The position numbers and the translations under genes were made by a program. From Laceyella sacchari (GTDB taxonomy: Bacteria > Bacillota > Bacilli > Thermoactinomycetales > Thermoactinomycetaceae): a stretch of 64,000 nucleotides of DNA. Within the stretch, counting starts at the first letter, position 1; the number at the start of each line of letters is the position of its first letter. Below the pieces are notes generated by a model. That model was not told where the DNA came from and made no database searches. It saw only the letters and a list, made by a program, of their open reading frames with translations. Positions 17,831 through 27,354 of this stretch are shown piece by piece. The DNA is taken from assembly GCF_004343255.1 (NCBI RefSeq), contig NZ_SMDD01000001.1, forward strand, positions 1,394,738 to 1,458,737. The letters are read 5' to 3'.

Positions 17831-19270
17831 TCAGATAGGATGTTTGCATGAAGCACTTAATTCTGCGGCCAATTCGACGATTCTCACCAAAATCTGGTGC
17901 ATCTCTTCCAGAGTCGTCTCTGGGTGGATGGGACAAAGACGTATGACCACTTTCCCTTTCAAGGTGGTGGTGCTCACCATCGCAAATCCCCTGTGAACGA
18001 CTTCTTCCGCCAGCTGCTTGTTAATTTCATTGATGGTGTCTAGTGTCGCTGATTCCTTGGGCAGGTAGCGGAATGTGACCACACCCAACTGCGCAGGCGT
18101 CACCACCTCCCAATCCTCCGCTTGACGCACGAATGCCTCCGCCTGTTCAGCCAGCATGATCCCATGGTCAATCGCTTGGCGAAATGATTCAGCGCCAAAC
18201 GCTTTGAGCGACAACCACACTTTGAGCGCCCGAAATCTGCGCGAAAGCTCAATGCCGCATTCCCCGAAATTAATCTGTTGATCATTGCCGAGGTCGATGT
18301 CTTGCAGATACTCCGGCGCCATGCTAAATGTTTCCCGCAAATGTCGTCGATTCCGAACCAACACGCAGCCGGCATCATACGGCTGAAACAACCATTTGTG
18401 CGGGTCCATGGTTAGTGAATCGACGCGCTCCATCCCACGCAACAGCTCTCTTCCTTTATCCGTGAGGGCTGCCGGTGCCCCATAAGCTCCATCGGCATGC
18501 AACCAAGCATCCACTTCGCGACAAACATCCGCCAATTCATTGAGCGGATCAACTGCTCCAGTATTGGTCGTTCCAACATTGGCGATCACACAGAAAGGTT
18601 TTCTCCCGGCCATGCGGTCTTCTTCTATTTGTCGTTTCAAATCACTGACAGAAATCCGGAGGCGATCATCCGTTTCAATCCACCGCAGTTGATGTGGTTG
18701 GAACCCCAACACTTTCAATGCACGCTCCACGGAAAAATGGGTTTGGTCGGAAAAGTAAACCACGGCTTGGTCAATGTCATTATCCAGTTTGACCTGCCTA
18801 GCCACGGCAAGCGCAGTCAAGTTAGCCATCGAACCTCCGCTCACAAACAACCCTCCCGCGGAATCAGGAAAACCTACCATCGTTTTAAACCAGTCAATGG
18901 TAATCAGCTCGACCTGCTCCGCACCCGCCGCCGCAATCCATGCTGTTGGAAAAATATTAAACCCGCTGGCCAAAAAATCGGCCACCACGCCAACATAGTT
19001 GTTGGGGCCTGGCACATATGCAAAAAAATGTGGATGATCCACATGTGTAATGTGATTGAAGACATGGTCATGCAAATAGGCAAGTAGTTGCTCCGGGTCA
19101 GAACCGGACTCCGGGAGCGGTTCCGTCAGCTTGTGCCTGAGGAACTCACCGTCAATAACCCTTGAAACCGGTTTGTTCTTAATGCCGCTGATATGGTCAA
19201 CGATCATGTCAACTGCTTGGTATCCCAATCGACGCATCTGTTCTGCTGACAACTGCAAATTTTTGGACAT
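17831..19270 (-). CDS. PLP-dependent group II amino-acid decarboxylase (aromatic-L-amino-acid decarboxylase type)
   Basis: The 479-residue length is normal for the AADC family. Family marks are HFFAYVPGPNNYVGVVAD, FVSGGSMANLTALAVAR, HADGAYGAPAALT, and DPHKWLFQPYDAGCVLVRN, whose Lys (about residue 303) should bind PLP. It removes the carboxyl of an amino acid, most likely tryptophan, phenylalanine or tyrosine, to give an amine. ATG at 19270 follows GGGAGAG. It lies 52 bases downstream of the NRPS in the same direction, where it can supply the amine accepted by the terminal C domain. The exact substrate needs an assay; aspartate or diaminobutyrate decarboxylases are related alternatives. Confidence 0.85.
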   Translation of the reverse strand: MSKNLQLSAEQMRRLGYQAVDMIVDHISGIKNKPVSRVIDGEFLRHKLTEPLPESGSDPEQLLAYLHDHVFNHITHVDHPHFFAYVPGPNNYVGVVADFLASGFNIFPTAWIAAAGAEQVELITIDWFKTMVGFPDSAGGLFVSGGSMANLTALAVARQVKLDNDIDQAVVYFSDQTHFSVERALKVLGFQPHQLRWIETDDRLRISVSDLKRQIEEDRMAGRKPFCVIANVGTTNTGAVDPLNELADVCREVDAWLHADGAYGAPAALTDKGRELLRGMERVDSLTMDPHKWLFQPYDAGCVLVRNRRHLRETFSMAPEYLQDIDLGNDQQINFGECGIELSRRFRALKVWLSLKAFGAESFRQAIDHGIMLAEQAEAFVRQAEDWEVVTPAQLGVVTFRYLPKESATLDTINEINKQLAEEVVHRGFAMVSTTTLKGKVVIRLCPIHPETTLEEMHQILVRIVELAAELSASCKHPI

Positions 19271-19322
19271 CCGCTTCTCTCCCACTCAATCAGAATGAGG
19301 CGAGTGTCACACTCGCCCTTGT

Positions 19323-22300
19323 TTATATCTGAAAATCACCGATCGTTTGCGTCGGATTACTCACCACCGCTTTGATCAATCGATGGAGGCGGTTTAATGT
19401 CTCCCGCACTTGCTCCGTATCAAAGACATGTTGGTCATGCCCGAATTTCAGCGTGATTCGTTCTTCAGGGAAACAGATGATCCCGTATTTCGTATGCGGT
19501 TCATCCACCACATCGTAATTTTTGACGACGAAGCCCCTATTCTTATTTGGTGCGAATACAGCCGGATCGGTGGGATAGTTTTCAAACACCCACAGATGGT
19601 CAGTAAGCTGATCTTGCAACGCGCTTTCTTTTTGAATATCAATCAAAGAGCAATAAGCATATTCATTGCACTTCAATGTATCCTGTTGCACAACTTGCAG
19701 AAGATCGGCAAACGTTGACGATTCCGTCCACGAGACTCTGATGGGCAACACATTTGTGAACAGACCGAACATCTGCTCAATCCCCTCTACTTCCGCAGGT
19801 CTTACTGACACCAGATTGGGCACAACCACTTCTTGTACATGGTTGATTTTGCCCAGCAACACACTCCACGCAACCATCAATGCCGAATTTAGCGTGACGC
19901 GGTTGTCTGTCACAAACTTCCGTAATTGGCTGCTCAGTTGCTCGTCCAATGTCAAATCCATAAATGTAAAGTCAGATCTCTTCTTGTGTGCGGTCTCCTT
20001 CTGGAAGGGAAGGCCGACCGGCCGATTGTAACCTGCCAGATAATCACGCCAAAAACGGCGTGCTTTTTCATGGTCTTGTGCGGCGATCCAATCCACAAAC
20101 GATTGAAATGGTTGCACCGGAGTTAATTGTGCAGTGATTCCCGCTTGTCCAGCTTCGTAGAGTTGAACCAATTCTGTCAGCAAAATGCTGACGCTCCACC
20201 CATCACATAACAGATGTTGGGCGCTCCAGATCACCTTGTGCTCTTTCGGCCCCAATTGAAACACACAGAGGCGAGTCATGAGTTCGTCAAACGCAAATCC
20301 CCGGGCCAGATTTTGACTCATCCACCGTTGCAAGCATGCTTCTTGCTCCTGGTCGGTCATTCCCTGTAAGCTACGTACTTCCGCCTCCATTTGGGCTTCA
20401 CGCAACACCGCTTGCCACGGTCTTCCTTGATCATCTTGCACGATGATCGTCCGCAGGGCGTCGTATCGGTCAACCAGTTGTTGAAAACACTGGATAAACA
20501 GATCGATGTCCAATTCCCCTTCAAGTGTCCAGATTGTTTGCTCAAAGTATGCATCGGTGTCCGGTACTTTGGCCGCATGTTCATAAATCACTTGTTGAAA
20601 GGGGGCCAACGGATAAATTCGTTCGATCGTTGCATGCGGCATCTTCTCTTGCATTTTTTTGCGAATCTGAAGCTCTGCTTGCGCCTTGAGTTCTGACTCG
20701 ACCGCAACCCCCGCGTCGTCGCTGGAGTCGCTTGTCCCTTCCGGATGGGTCAGCATGGAACGATCCAACTTCTTAATCGTCCGCGCAACATCTCTTAACA
20801 CTGGGAATTCAAACAAACTTTTGGTATCCAGATGATAACCCTGTACAAAAAGACGTGCAGACACCTGAATCGCCTTGATGGAATCTCCACCCAAAGCGAA
20901 GAAATGGTCGTTTGCTCCGATCTGCTCCACATTTAACACTTCTTGCCATACACTGGCCAGTATCTTTTCGAGTCCCGCTTGGGGAGCGACAAACTTCTCT
21001 GCATTCCTTTGCTTTTTGGGGACTGGGAGCGCTTTGCGATCCAATTTCCCATTGGGCGTTAACGGCAATTGCTCCAAATGGACGAGATGGGCGGGAATCA
21101 TATACTCTGGCAAGTGTTCCATCAAATGCTTCCGCAACGCTTTCTCATCAATCTCTTGTTGAGCCACCACATACCCCACCAAAAACTTCATGCCGCGCTC
21201 ATCCGTCTGATCAATCACCACGGCTTGATCTACATCGGGATAGGTAAGCAAACAATGAGAAATCTCTTCCAATTCCACTCGATAGCCTTGAATTTTCACC
21301 TGATAATCCTGACGACCTAAAAATTCAATATAGCCCTCCGGGCGCATTCTGCCACAATCCCCCGTTTTGTAAATCGGGCCGAATTCCGGATGCATAATAA
21401 ACGCATCCTTTGTCTTCTGATCGTCATTTAAGTAGCCTTGGGCCAGGCCGGCACCCCCGATGTACAAGTCACCGATCACGCCGACTGGACACATCTTCTG
21501 ATCGTAATTAAGCACATAATACGTTTGGTTCGCCAGCGGTTTGCCATATGGGATGCTTTTCCAGTTCGCTTCCACCTGTTCGATCGGCCAATAGATAGAC
21601 CAAATCGACGCTTCGGTCGCTCCTCCGAGGGAAATGACATCCGCAACCGGGAAATGCCGGTTGATTTTTGCCGGCAAAGGCAACGGAATCCAGTCTCCAC
21701 TCAGCAAAACCAACCTCAACGATGTATTCTCAAAATGAGAACCCACATGATCTAGCGCCAAATCCATAATCGCTGGTACAGTATTCCAGATCGTGATCCC
21801 CCGACGCTCGACGGTGCGCACCAATTCGCGCATGTCTCTTGGATCGCGAATCATCACTAAGGTCGCGCCCGCACTCAAGGTCCCAAAAATGTCGTACACG
21901 GACAAGTCAAAACACATGGAGGAAATGCCGATAATACGATCCTCTTCATTTACTTCAAACTTCCGGTTAATATCTTGAATGGTGTTGGAAGCCGCTTGGT
22001 GGGTGATAATCACGCCTTTGGGTCTGCCGGTGCTTCCCGAAGTGTAAATGACATAAGCTGTATCTTCGGGTTCGGCCACGGGCGTCAGATCTCCGTCCGC
22101 ATACGATGAGATCTCCATCGTTTCGTACAGGTCGGAATCAAGCAAGATCTTGCACGAACTGTTTTCCAAAATATAGGTTTGCCGCTCATACGGATGATCT
22201 GGATCAATGGGCACATAAGCTGCTCCCGCTTTCAGCACCGCCAGTAGGTTGATGATCGTCTCCACCTGTCGCTTCGCCAAAACGCCCACCCGGTCGCCCC

Positions 22301-25300
22301 GTCCAATGCCTCGGCTTTGCAGAAAACGGGCCACTTGGTTTGAACGTTGATCAAGCTCCGAATAAGTTAACCACTCCTGTTCAAAAACCACCGCCACTTG
22401 ATCCGGCGTACGTTGCGCTTGATCGATGAACAATTGATGCAATGTAGCGGCAGGGATGGGTTCAGCCGTTGCGTTGTATTGGTCGATCAAAGCATAATCC
22501 TTTTGGCTGATACGTAGAGGGTTGATGTCCCCCTGCTCAACCAATTGATCCAGCAACTCCACAAATTGCGTGAACATGCTCTCCATCACTTCGGCATCAA
22601 ACAACTCTTCGACGTAGTTCCAACTGACCAACAGCTCGCCGTTTTTTTCAATCACTACATTATCCAAATACACTTGCGGCGTCCGAGCGTGTATGTGGCG
22701 GAGAGAACCGATTTCTTCCCAAGCGAACGCGCCAGCACCAGCCAGCATGGAAGTGAACACAATCGGCATGACCGCTTTCGGCCTCATCTGGTGGTACCGT
22801 GTATAATCACGGATAAACTCCACACCGTCATAGTGTCGATGCTCCAACCCGTCCAGCAATGTGGATTGCGTCTGCTCCACCTTGGTGAAGAACGGTTGTT
22901 TTTGATCCATGTCCATATCCAAGAGGATGAGCGAAGTGAAATCCCCCACGATCTGCTCCACTTCATCATGTACCGGATAACGGTTAAAAACAGTCAAATT
23001 GATCGCCAACCGACGCTGATTGCTCCAAAACGCCAACACTTCCCCATAAACTGTACACAGCAAGGCCGATGGCGTCACTTGTTTGTCTTGCGCCAACCTT
23101 CGCAATTTTAACCATTTATCTTTGGTAATGATCGTCGTCAGCGATTGGAAGTTGGGAGTGCCGATTTCTGCCGGATCTTTAGCCAACAACAGCGAAGGAG
23201 CTGGCGGAAAATCAGGTAGCTTGTTGGTCCAATATGCTTTCGCCGTTTCATATTCCGTGCCTCGTTTCATGTCATCATAGATGTGCATATAATCCTGAAA
23301 GGTGAACGAGAGGGGAGGCAACTGAGCATCAGGCTGGTGGTAATAATGCATCAAGTCCTGCCCGACTAGATTCATGCTCGCTCCATCCATCAACAGCGCG
23401 TCATATCGGAAACACAATAAATAAGTGTGTTCTTGCAACTGGAATGCTTTTAATTCAAACAACGGCCATTGGCCCAATGGAAAGACATGGTCGATCATGC
23501 GCGAACGTTCTTCACGCAAACGTGCCGCTTGTTTTTCCGGAGGCATGGAAACCAAGCTCTCTACCTCAATCTCATATTCCGGGACGTCTCGCAAAATTTG
23601 CTGCTTCCCCTCCGGCAAGATCACTGCCCGCAACATAGGATGACGCTGAATAACCTTTTGGAAGCTCCGTGACAACCGCGCAATATCCAATTCTGTTTCA
23701 TATTCGAAATACGTTTGCGGAGAAATCCCACTCAATTCAAATTGCGGATTGCGCCCCAACATGTAAGCGGTCTGCACTTCTGTCAAAGAAAACGGTTCCG
23801 AAAGATCTGCACGGCGAACCAGCACCCGGCCGTCGCTTTCTTGTTTTTGTGCTATCACCACCCGCTCGCTCAGCTCGGCGATGGTCGGATAGTTAAAGAC
23901 ATCTCTTGTACCCACTTTAAGCTGTTCTTTTCGCAATGCGTTGATAATCTGCAAGGCTTTAATCGATTCTCCACCCAAAGCAAAAAAATTATCATGGATA
24001 CCCACCCGGTCGATTCCCATCACCTTTTCCCATGTTTGCGCCAACTTCTGTTCTACCGGATTACGCGGAGCAACATAAGGAGCGGACATTTGGTCGGCTT
24101 GACCAAACTCTGACAGCCGCTTGCGATCTACTTTGCCGTTGGGGTTTAGCGGAATGGCTTCAACCCGAATCAGGTTTTCGGGTATCATGAAATCCGGCAA
24201 CACTTTGCCTAGATATGCCCTGAGCTCTGCAAAGGGAATGGTTTCCTCAGACGCATAGTAGGCAGCGAGCCACTTTCTGTTTCCATCGGTACGGTCGATC
24301 ACGACGGCCTGGCTAATCTGCGGATGTTTTCTTAGTTGAGCCTCAATTTCCCCCAATTCGATTCGGTATCCCCGTATTTTCACCTGTTGATCCATGCGTC
24401 CTAAATATTCCAGCTCCCCATTGGGTAACCAGCGGACAAGATCGCCAGTGCGATACATGGTTTCATCAGGATTAAACGGATTGGGGACGAATTTCTCTGT
24501 GGTCAATTCAGGTTTGCCGAGATACCCCCGCGCCACCGCCACACCAGAAATACATAGCTCTCCGGGCATGCCAAGTGGTTTTAGTTGACCATATTTATTC
24601 ATCACATATGAGCGATAATTGGGGTTAGGTTTCCCGATCGTCACCGTGCTAGCATCGCTTAAATCCTTAACAGCCGCGCAAATCGTCGTTTCAGTTGGCC
24701 CATAGATGTTCAATATCCGCGCGTCGCTGATGCTCCGAATGCGCTCAACCAAATCGATGGAAAAAGGTTCCCCGGCCAACAAAATCGTCTTCAACTCTTT
24801 TAGGAACATCGCTTCTTCCGGATCACTTAAAACCAGTTCCATCCGCGACGGAGTTGACTCCCATAACTCCACTCCATGACGTTTAACCAACTCACCCAAT
24901 TCACTCGTAGCCGATTGGCCATCGGTGGCAATCACCACCGTGGAGCCATGCGTCAGAGGTATGCCAAATTCCAACAAAGAGATATCAAAGGAGACACTGG
25001 CGAGAAAAAGGAAAGATTGATTGTCTTTCAAATGTTCCCCCATCACATGCATGAAATGGACCAGGGAGCGTTGCTCGATCATAACCCCTTTGGGATTCCC
25101 CGTCGAACCCGAGGTATAAATGACATAAGCCAAATCATCGGGTGTGCTGTCCCGGCACAAATCGCTCCCTTCCCCCTGAAACCATCGCCCATCTTCCAAA
25201 TGCACCACTTCACCCGCAAACCTTGGCAACGCTTTCACAGATCGCTTGCTCAGCAACCACTTGGCTCCACTGTCATGAAGCATGTATTCAATCCGTTCCA

Positions 25301-26321
25301 CGGGATAGTGGGGATCGATGGGGAGATAGACTCCTCCAGCCTTCAAAATCGCCAACATGCCAACAAGCATTTCCACAGAGCGATCCACCATAACCCCAAC
25401 GATACTATTTCTGGTTACGCCCCGATCTTTAAGGGTCAAGGCCAATTGATTTGCCTTTTTGTTCAATTCGCCATACGTGAGGGATTGATCCCCACACACA
25501 ACAGCCAACCGCTCCGGGGCCTTGCGCGCTTGCGCCTCAAACAAATCCTGAAAAGTCTTCGTTAAGTCCACATCCGTCCGGACTTCGTTCATTTCCTCTT
25601 GCAACGTTTTCTCTTCTTCAGTTAAGATGCTGATCTCGTTCACAGCCATATCCGGGTTTCTCAGCACTTGCCGCAACACGTGAAGGTAAGAATCGGCAAA
25701 CTGGTGCACAGGGATAGGCGGATGAGAACCACGGACATATTGGATAACGACTTCATCCTGCTCTTTCTCAGCATCCCTTTGCAACCAAATGACCAATTTT
25801 CGCTCGGAATCCTGTCCGAGCGACGGTTTGCTGTGCAACCTTTCCCATCCCAGAATCACTTCCGGGGAGAATGCGCTCATTTGTTCCGACAAAGCAGCCA
25901 AGGGATAACGCTGGTATTCATAAGCAAGCGAGAGGGTTTGTTCGACTTCTTCCACCACTTGCACAAAAGGCTGGCTGGCACAAATGTCGACGCGGATGGG
26001 CAACAATTCATTGGGTGCCGCATCCCCTTCCAAGCCACACGCGGTTACCGGAACGCCGACCGTGATTCGCTCTTGTTCTGTATAATGAACCAGGCAGGCG
26101 CATAAAGCTGCCTGCATCCAAGCAAGCAAGCTCAAATCACTTGACTTGTCCACTAATTCATCATCCAGCGGCACTTGCACCCTATCACACGAATCGGCTT
26201 TATTTGGACCACATTCCATATCAGACAATGAAAAGGAGGGCGCATCGGTAGATAATTGCTTTTTCCAAAACGATGCCGCCGCTTCATGCTCATGATTCAA
26301 ATCCAAATCTCTTATTCGCAT
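19323..26321 (-). CDS. Dimodular non-ribosomal peptide synthetase: partial C-A1-PCP-Cy-A2(Cys)-PCP-C
   Basis: This 2332-residue multidomain enzyme has, numbered from ATG 26321, these parts. Residues 1-240 are the acceptor half of a C domain with no HHxxxDG. A1 is about 255-735 (YTSGSTGNPKG, YRTGDLVRWLPNGELEYLGR). PCP1 has its carrier Ser at about 786 (LGGESIKAL). Cy is about 835-1265 with DALLMDGAS, matching DxxxxDxxS. A2 is about 1290-1765. PCP2 has Ser at about 1814 (LGGDSIKAI). A terminal C domain is about 1890-2320 with QHLLCDGWS, retaining the second His. There is no thioesterase or reductase. The A2 code reads D-L-Y-N-L-S-L-I-W-K, the classical Cys code; A1 reads D-I-L-E-L-A-I-I-C-K, not assigned. 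It should build an aminoacyl-thiazoline and release it onto an amine. ATG follows GAGGGGG at 12 bases; TTG 26342 is an alternative start. Confidence 0.93.
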   Translation of the reverse strand: MRIRDLDLNHEHEAAASFWKKQLSTDAPSFSLSDMECGPNKADSCDRVQVPLDDELVDKSSDLSLLAWMQAALCACLVHYTEQERITVGVPVTACGLEGDAAPNELLPIRVDICASQPFVQVVEEVEQTLSLAYEYQRYPLAALSEQMSAFSPEVILGWERLHSKPSLGQDSERKLVIWLQRDAEKEQDEVVIQYVRGSHPPIPVHQFADSYLHVLRQVLRNPDMAVNEISILTEEEKTLQEEMNEVRTDVDLTKTFQDLFEAQARKAPERLAVVCGDQSLTYGELNKKANQLALTLKDRGVTRNSIVGVMVDRSVEMLVGMLAILKAGGVYLPIDPHYPVERIEYMLHDSGAKWLLSKRSVKALPRFAGEVVHLEDGRWFQGEGSDLCRDSTPDDLAYVIYTSGSTGNPKGVMIEQRSLVHFMHVMGEHLKDNQSFLFLASVSFDISLLEFGIPLTHGSTVVIATDGQSATSELGELVKRHGVELWESTPSRMELVLSDPEEAMFLKELKTILLAGEPFSIDLVERIRSISDARILNIYGPTETTICAAVKDLSDASTVTIGKPNPNYRSYVMNKYGQLKPLGMPGELCISGVAVARGYLGKPELTTEKFVPNPFNPDETMYRTGDLVRWLPNGELEYLGRMDQQVKIRGYRIELGEIEAQLRKHPQISQAVVIDRTDGNRKWLAAYYASEETIPFAELRAYLGKVLPDFMIPENLIRVEAIPLNPNGKVDRKRLSEFGQADQMSAPYVAPRNPVEQKLAQTWEKVMGIDRVGIHDNFFALGGESIKALQIINALRKEQLKVGTRDVFNYPTIAELSERVVIAQKQESDGRVLVRRADLSEPFSLTEVQTAYMLGRNPQFELSGISPQTYFEYETELDIARLSRSFQKVIQRHPMLRAVILPEGKQQILRDVPEYEIEVESLVSMPPEKQAARLREERSRMIDHVFPLGQWPLFELKAFQLQEHTYLLCFRYDALLMDGASMNLVGQDLMHYYHQPDAQLPPLSFTFQDYMHIYDDMKRGTEYETAKAYWTNKLPDFPPAPSLLLAKDPAEIGTPNFQSLTTIITKDKWLKLRRLAQDKQVTPSALLCTVYGEVLAFWSNQRRLAINLTVFNRYPVHDEVEQIVGDFTSLILLDMDMDQKQPFFTKVEQTQSTLLDGLEHRHYDGVEFIRDYTRYHQMRPKAVMPIVFTSMLAGAGAFAWEEIGSLRHIHARTPQVYLDNVVIEKNGELLVSWNYVEELFDAEVMESMFTQFVELLDQLVEQGDINPLRISQKDYALIDQYNATAEPIPAATLHQLFIDQAQRTPDQVAVVFEQEWLTYSELDQRSNQVARFLQSRGIGRGDRVGVLAKRQVETIINLLAVLKAGAAYVPIDPDHPYERQTYILENSSCKILLDSDLYETMEISSYADGDLTPVAEPEDTAYVIYTSGSTGRPKGVIITHQAASNTIQDINRKFEVNEEDRIIGISSMCFDLSVYDIFGTLSAGATLVMIRDPRDMRELVRTVERRGITIWNTVPAIMDLALDHVGSHFENTSLRLVLLSGDWIPLPLPAKINRHFPVADVISLGGATEASIWSIYWPIEQVEANWKSIPYGKPLANQTYYVLNYDQKMCPVGVIGDLYIGGAGLAQGYLNDDQKTKDAFIMHPEFGPIYKTGDCGRMRPEGYIEFLGRQDYQVKIQGYRVELEEISHCLLTYPDVDQAVVIDQTDERGMKFLVGYVVAQQEIDEKALRKHLMEHLPEYMIPAHLVHLEQLPLTPNGKLDRKALPVPKKQRNAEKFVAPQAGLEKILASVWQEVLNVEQIGANDHFFALGGDSIKAIQVSARLFVQGYHLDTKSLFEFPVLRDVARTIKKLDRSMLTHPEGTSDSSDDAGVAVESELKAQAELQIRKKMQEKMPHATIERIYPLAPFQQVIYEHAAKVPDTDAYFEQTIWTLEGELDIDLFIQCFQQLVDRYDALRTIIVQDDQGRPWQAVLREAQMEAEVRSLQGMTDQEQEACLQRWMSQNLARGFAFDELMTRLCVFQLGPKEHKVIWSAQHLLCDGWSVSILLTELVQLYEAGQAGITAQLTPVQPFQSFVDWIAAQDHEKARRFWRDYLAGYNRPVGLPFQKETAHKKRSDFTFMDLTLDEQLSSQLRKFVTDNRVTLNSALMVAWSVLLGKINHVQEVVVPNLVSVRPAEVEGIEQMFGLFTNVLPIRVSWTESSTFADLLQVVQQDTLKCNEYAYCSLIDIQKESALQDQLTDHLWVFENYPTDPAVFAPNKNRGFVVKNYDVVDEPHTKYGIICFPEERITLKFGHDQHVFDTEQVRETLNRLHRLIKAVVSNPTQTIGDFQI

Positions 26322-26351
26322 TCGTTTGCCCAACCCCCTCAAAATTCCTGA

Positions 26352-27329
26352 TTACCCATCAATCTTCAAACCGCCCTCAATCGCATGAAGAATGACTTGG
26401 TGATCTTCCAGTTTCAAAAATGTTTGAATCTCTTCGAAATTCATGTGCCCAATCGAACACAACCCCACATTCAAATCCTCTGCCACCATATTTAAAGTCG
26501 CTGTAATGATGCCAGCCTCGATACAAGCGTAAAAATAGCCATCTGCCCCGTATTTGGGCATGGAGGCGCGAGCGTTATACACCAGATAGACGGAGAAAGC
26601 GGACTGGGCGAAAATATCTTGATTGATCAGCTCATGATCATCCTTGATTACTTGATCAATATTGTTGACTAACACCAAGCTGTGATCGGCCGGGTTGAAA
26701 TAATAAAAGCCGGCTTTAACCCCTTCTACGCGTCTCGGCTTGACATAGACAAAGACATCAATTGGATAAAGCCCCCCTGCACTCGCGTAATTGTAAAGAA
26801 TTTTGTCCTCTTTTCGTTGCTTTAAAGAAGACAACAGGTTGGAGAATGTGGCAAAAGAAACGGGTGTTTTCATGTCAAACCGTCGGCAAGATCTGCGTTT
26901 TTGAATAATGTCCGGCAATGCGCCACTTGTCTCCAGCTGAATCTTGGTCGACCGGCAAGCGGCATGTGTCCGGTTTAATTGCTCACTGACATAGTAATCC
27001 AATGCTTCTTTGGAATAACGAATCTGCTCACTGTATGGGTTGACGAACAGGCCTTCTTGCGGCGAAAACACTTCCCTTGGCGGCAATATGCCCTCAACCA
27101 ACACTCGATCTTGGATCAGAAGCTCCAGTATTTCATTCGCCTCTTTTTCACTTCCAGAGGAAAACCGCTCCAAGAGGCAGTTGATCGTCACGCCTGTTTG
27201 GGCAAAAAAATAAAATTCGGGAAACCACTCCAATATCATCCCTGTATAGGTCGACTCTCCAATCACCACACCCTCGTCCGACATTCGCCAATGTTTGGCG
27301 GGAGACCAGTAAAAGATTTGCTCGCCCAT
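26352..27329 (-). CDS. SagB-type FMN-dependent azoline dehydrogenase (nitroreductase superfamily)
   Basis: The protein has 325 residues. The C-terminal half is a nitroreductase fold with the FMN-binding RRSCRRF near residue 165 and the SagB hallmark YASAGGLYPIDVFVYV near 205-220. The N-terminal half (FYWSPAKHWRMSDEG) resembles the extra domain of SagB/McbC-type enzymes. These enzymes oxidise thiazolines or oxazolines to thiazoles or oxazoles. It is first in the operon, 30 bases before the NRPS whose Cy domain would make the thiazoline, so thiazole formation is the likely job. ATG at 27329 follows GGGAGGAG. It is not a generic nitroreductase, given the SagB motif and N-terminal extension. Confidence 0.85.
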   Translation of the reverse strand: MGEQIFYWSPAKHWRMSDEGVVIGESTYTGMILEWFPEFYFFAQTGVTINCLLERFSSGSEKEANEILELLIQDRVLVEGILPPREVFSPQEGLFVNPYSEQIRYSKEALDYYVSEQLNRTHAACRSTKIQLETSGALPDIIQKRRSCRRFDMKTPVSFATFSNLLSSLKQRKEDKILYNYASAGGLYPIDVFVYVKPRRVEGVKAGFYYFNPADHSLVLVNNIDQVIKDDHELINQDIFAQSAFSVYLVYNARASMPKYGADGYFYACIEAGIITATLNMVAEDLNVGLCSIGHMNFEEIQTFLKLEDHQVILHAIEGGLKIDG

Positions 27330-27354
27330 GTTCTCCTCCCTCAAATGTAGATTG

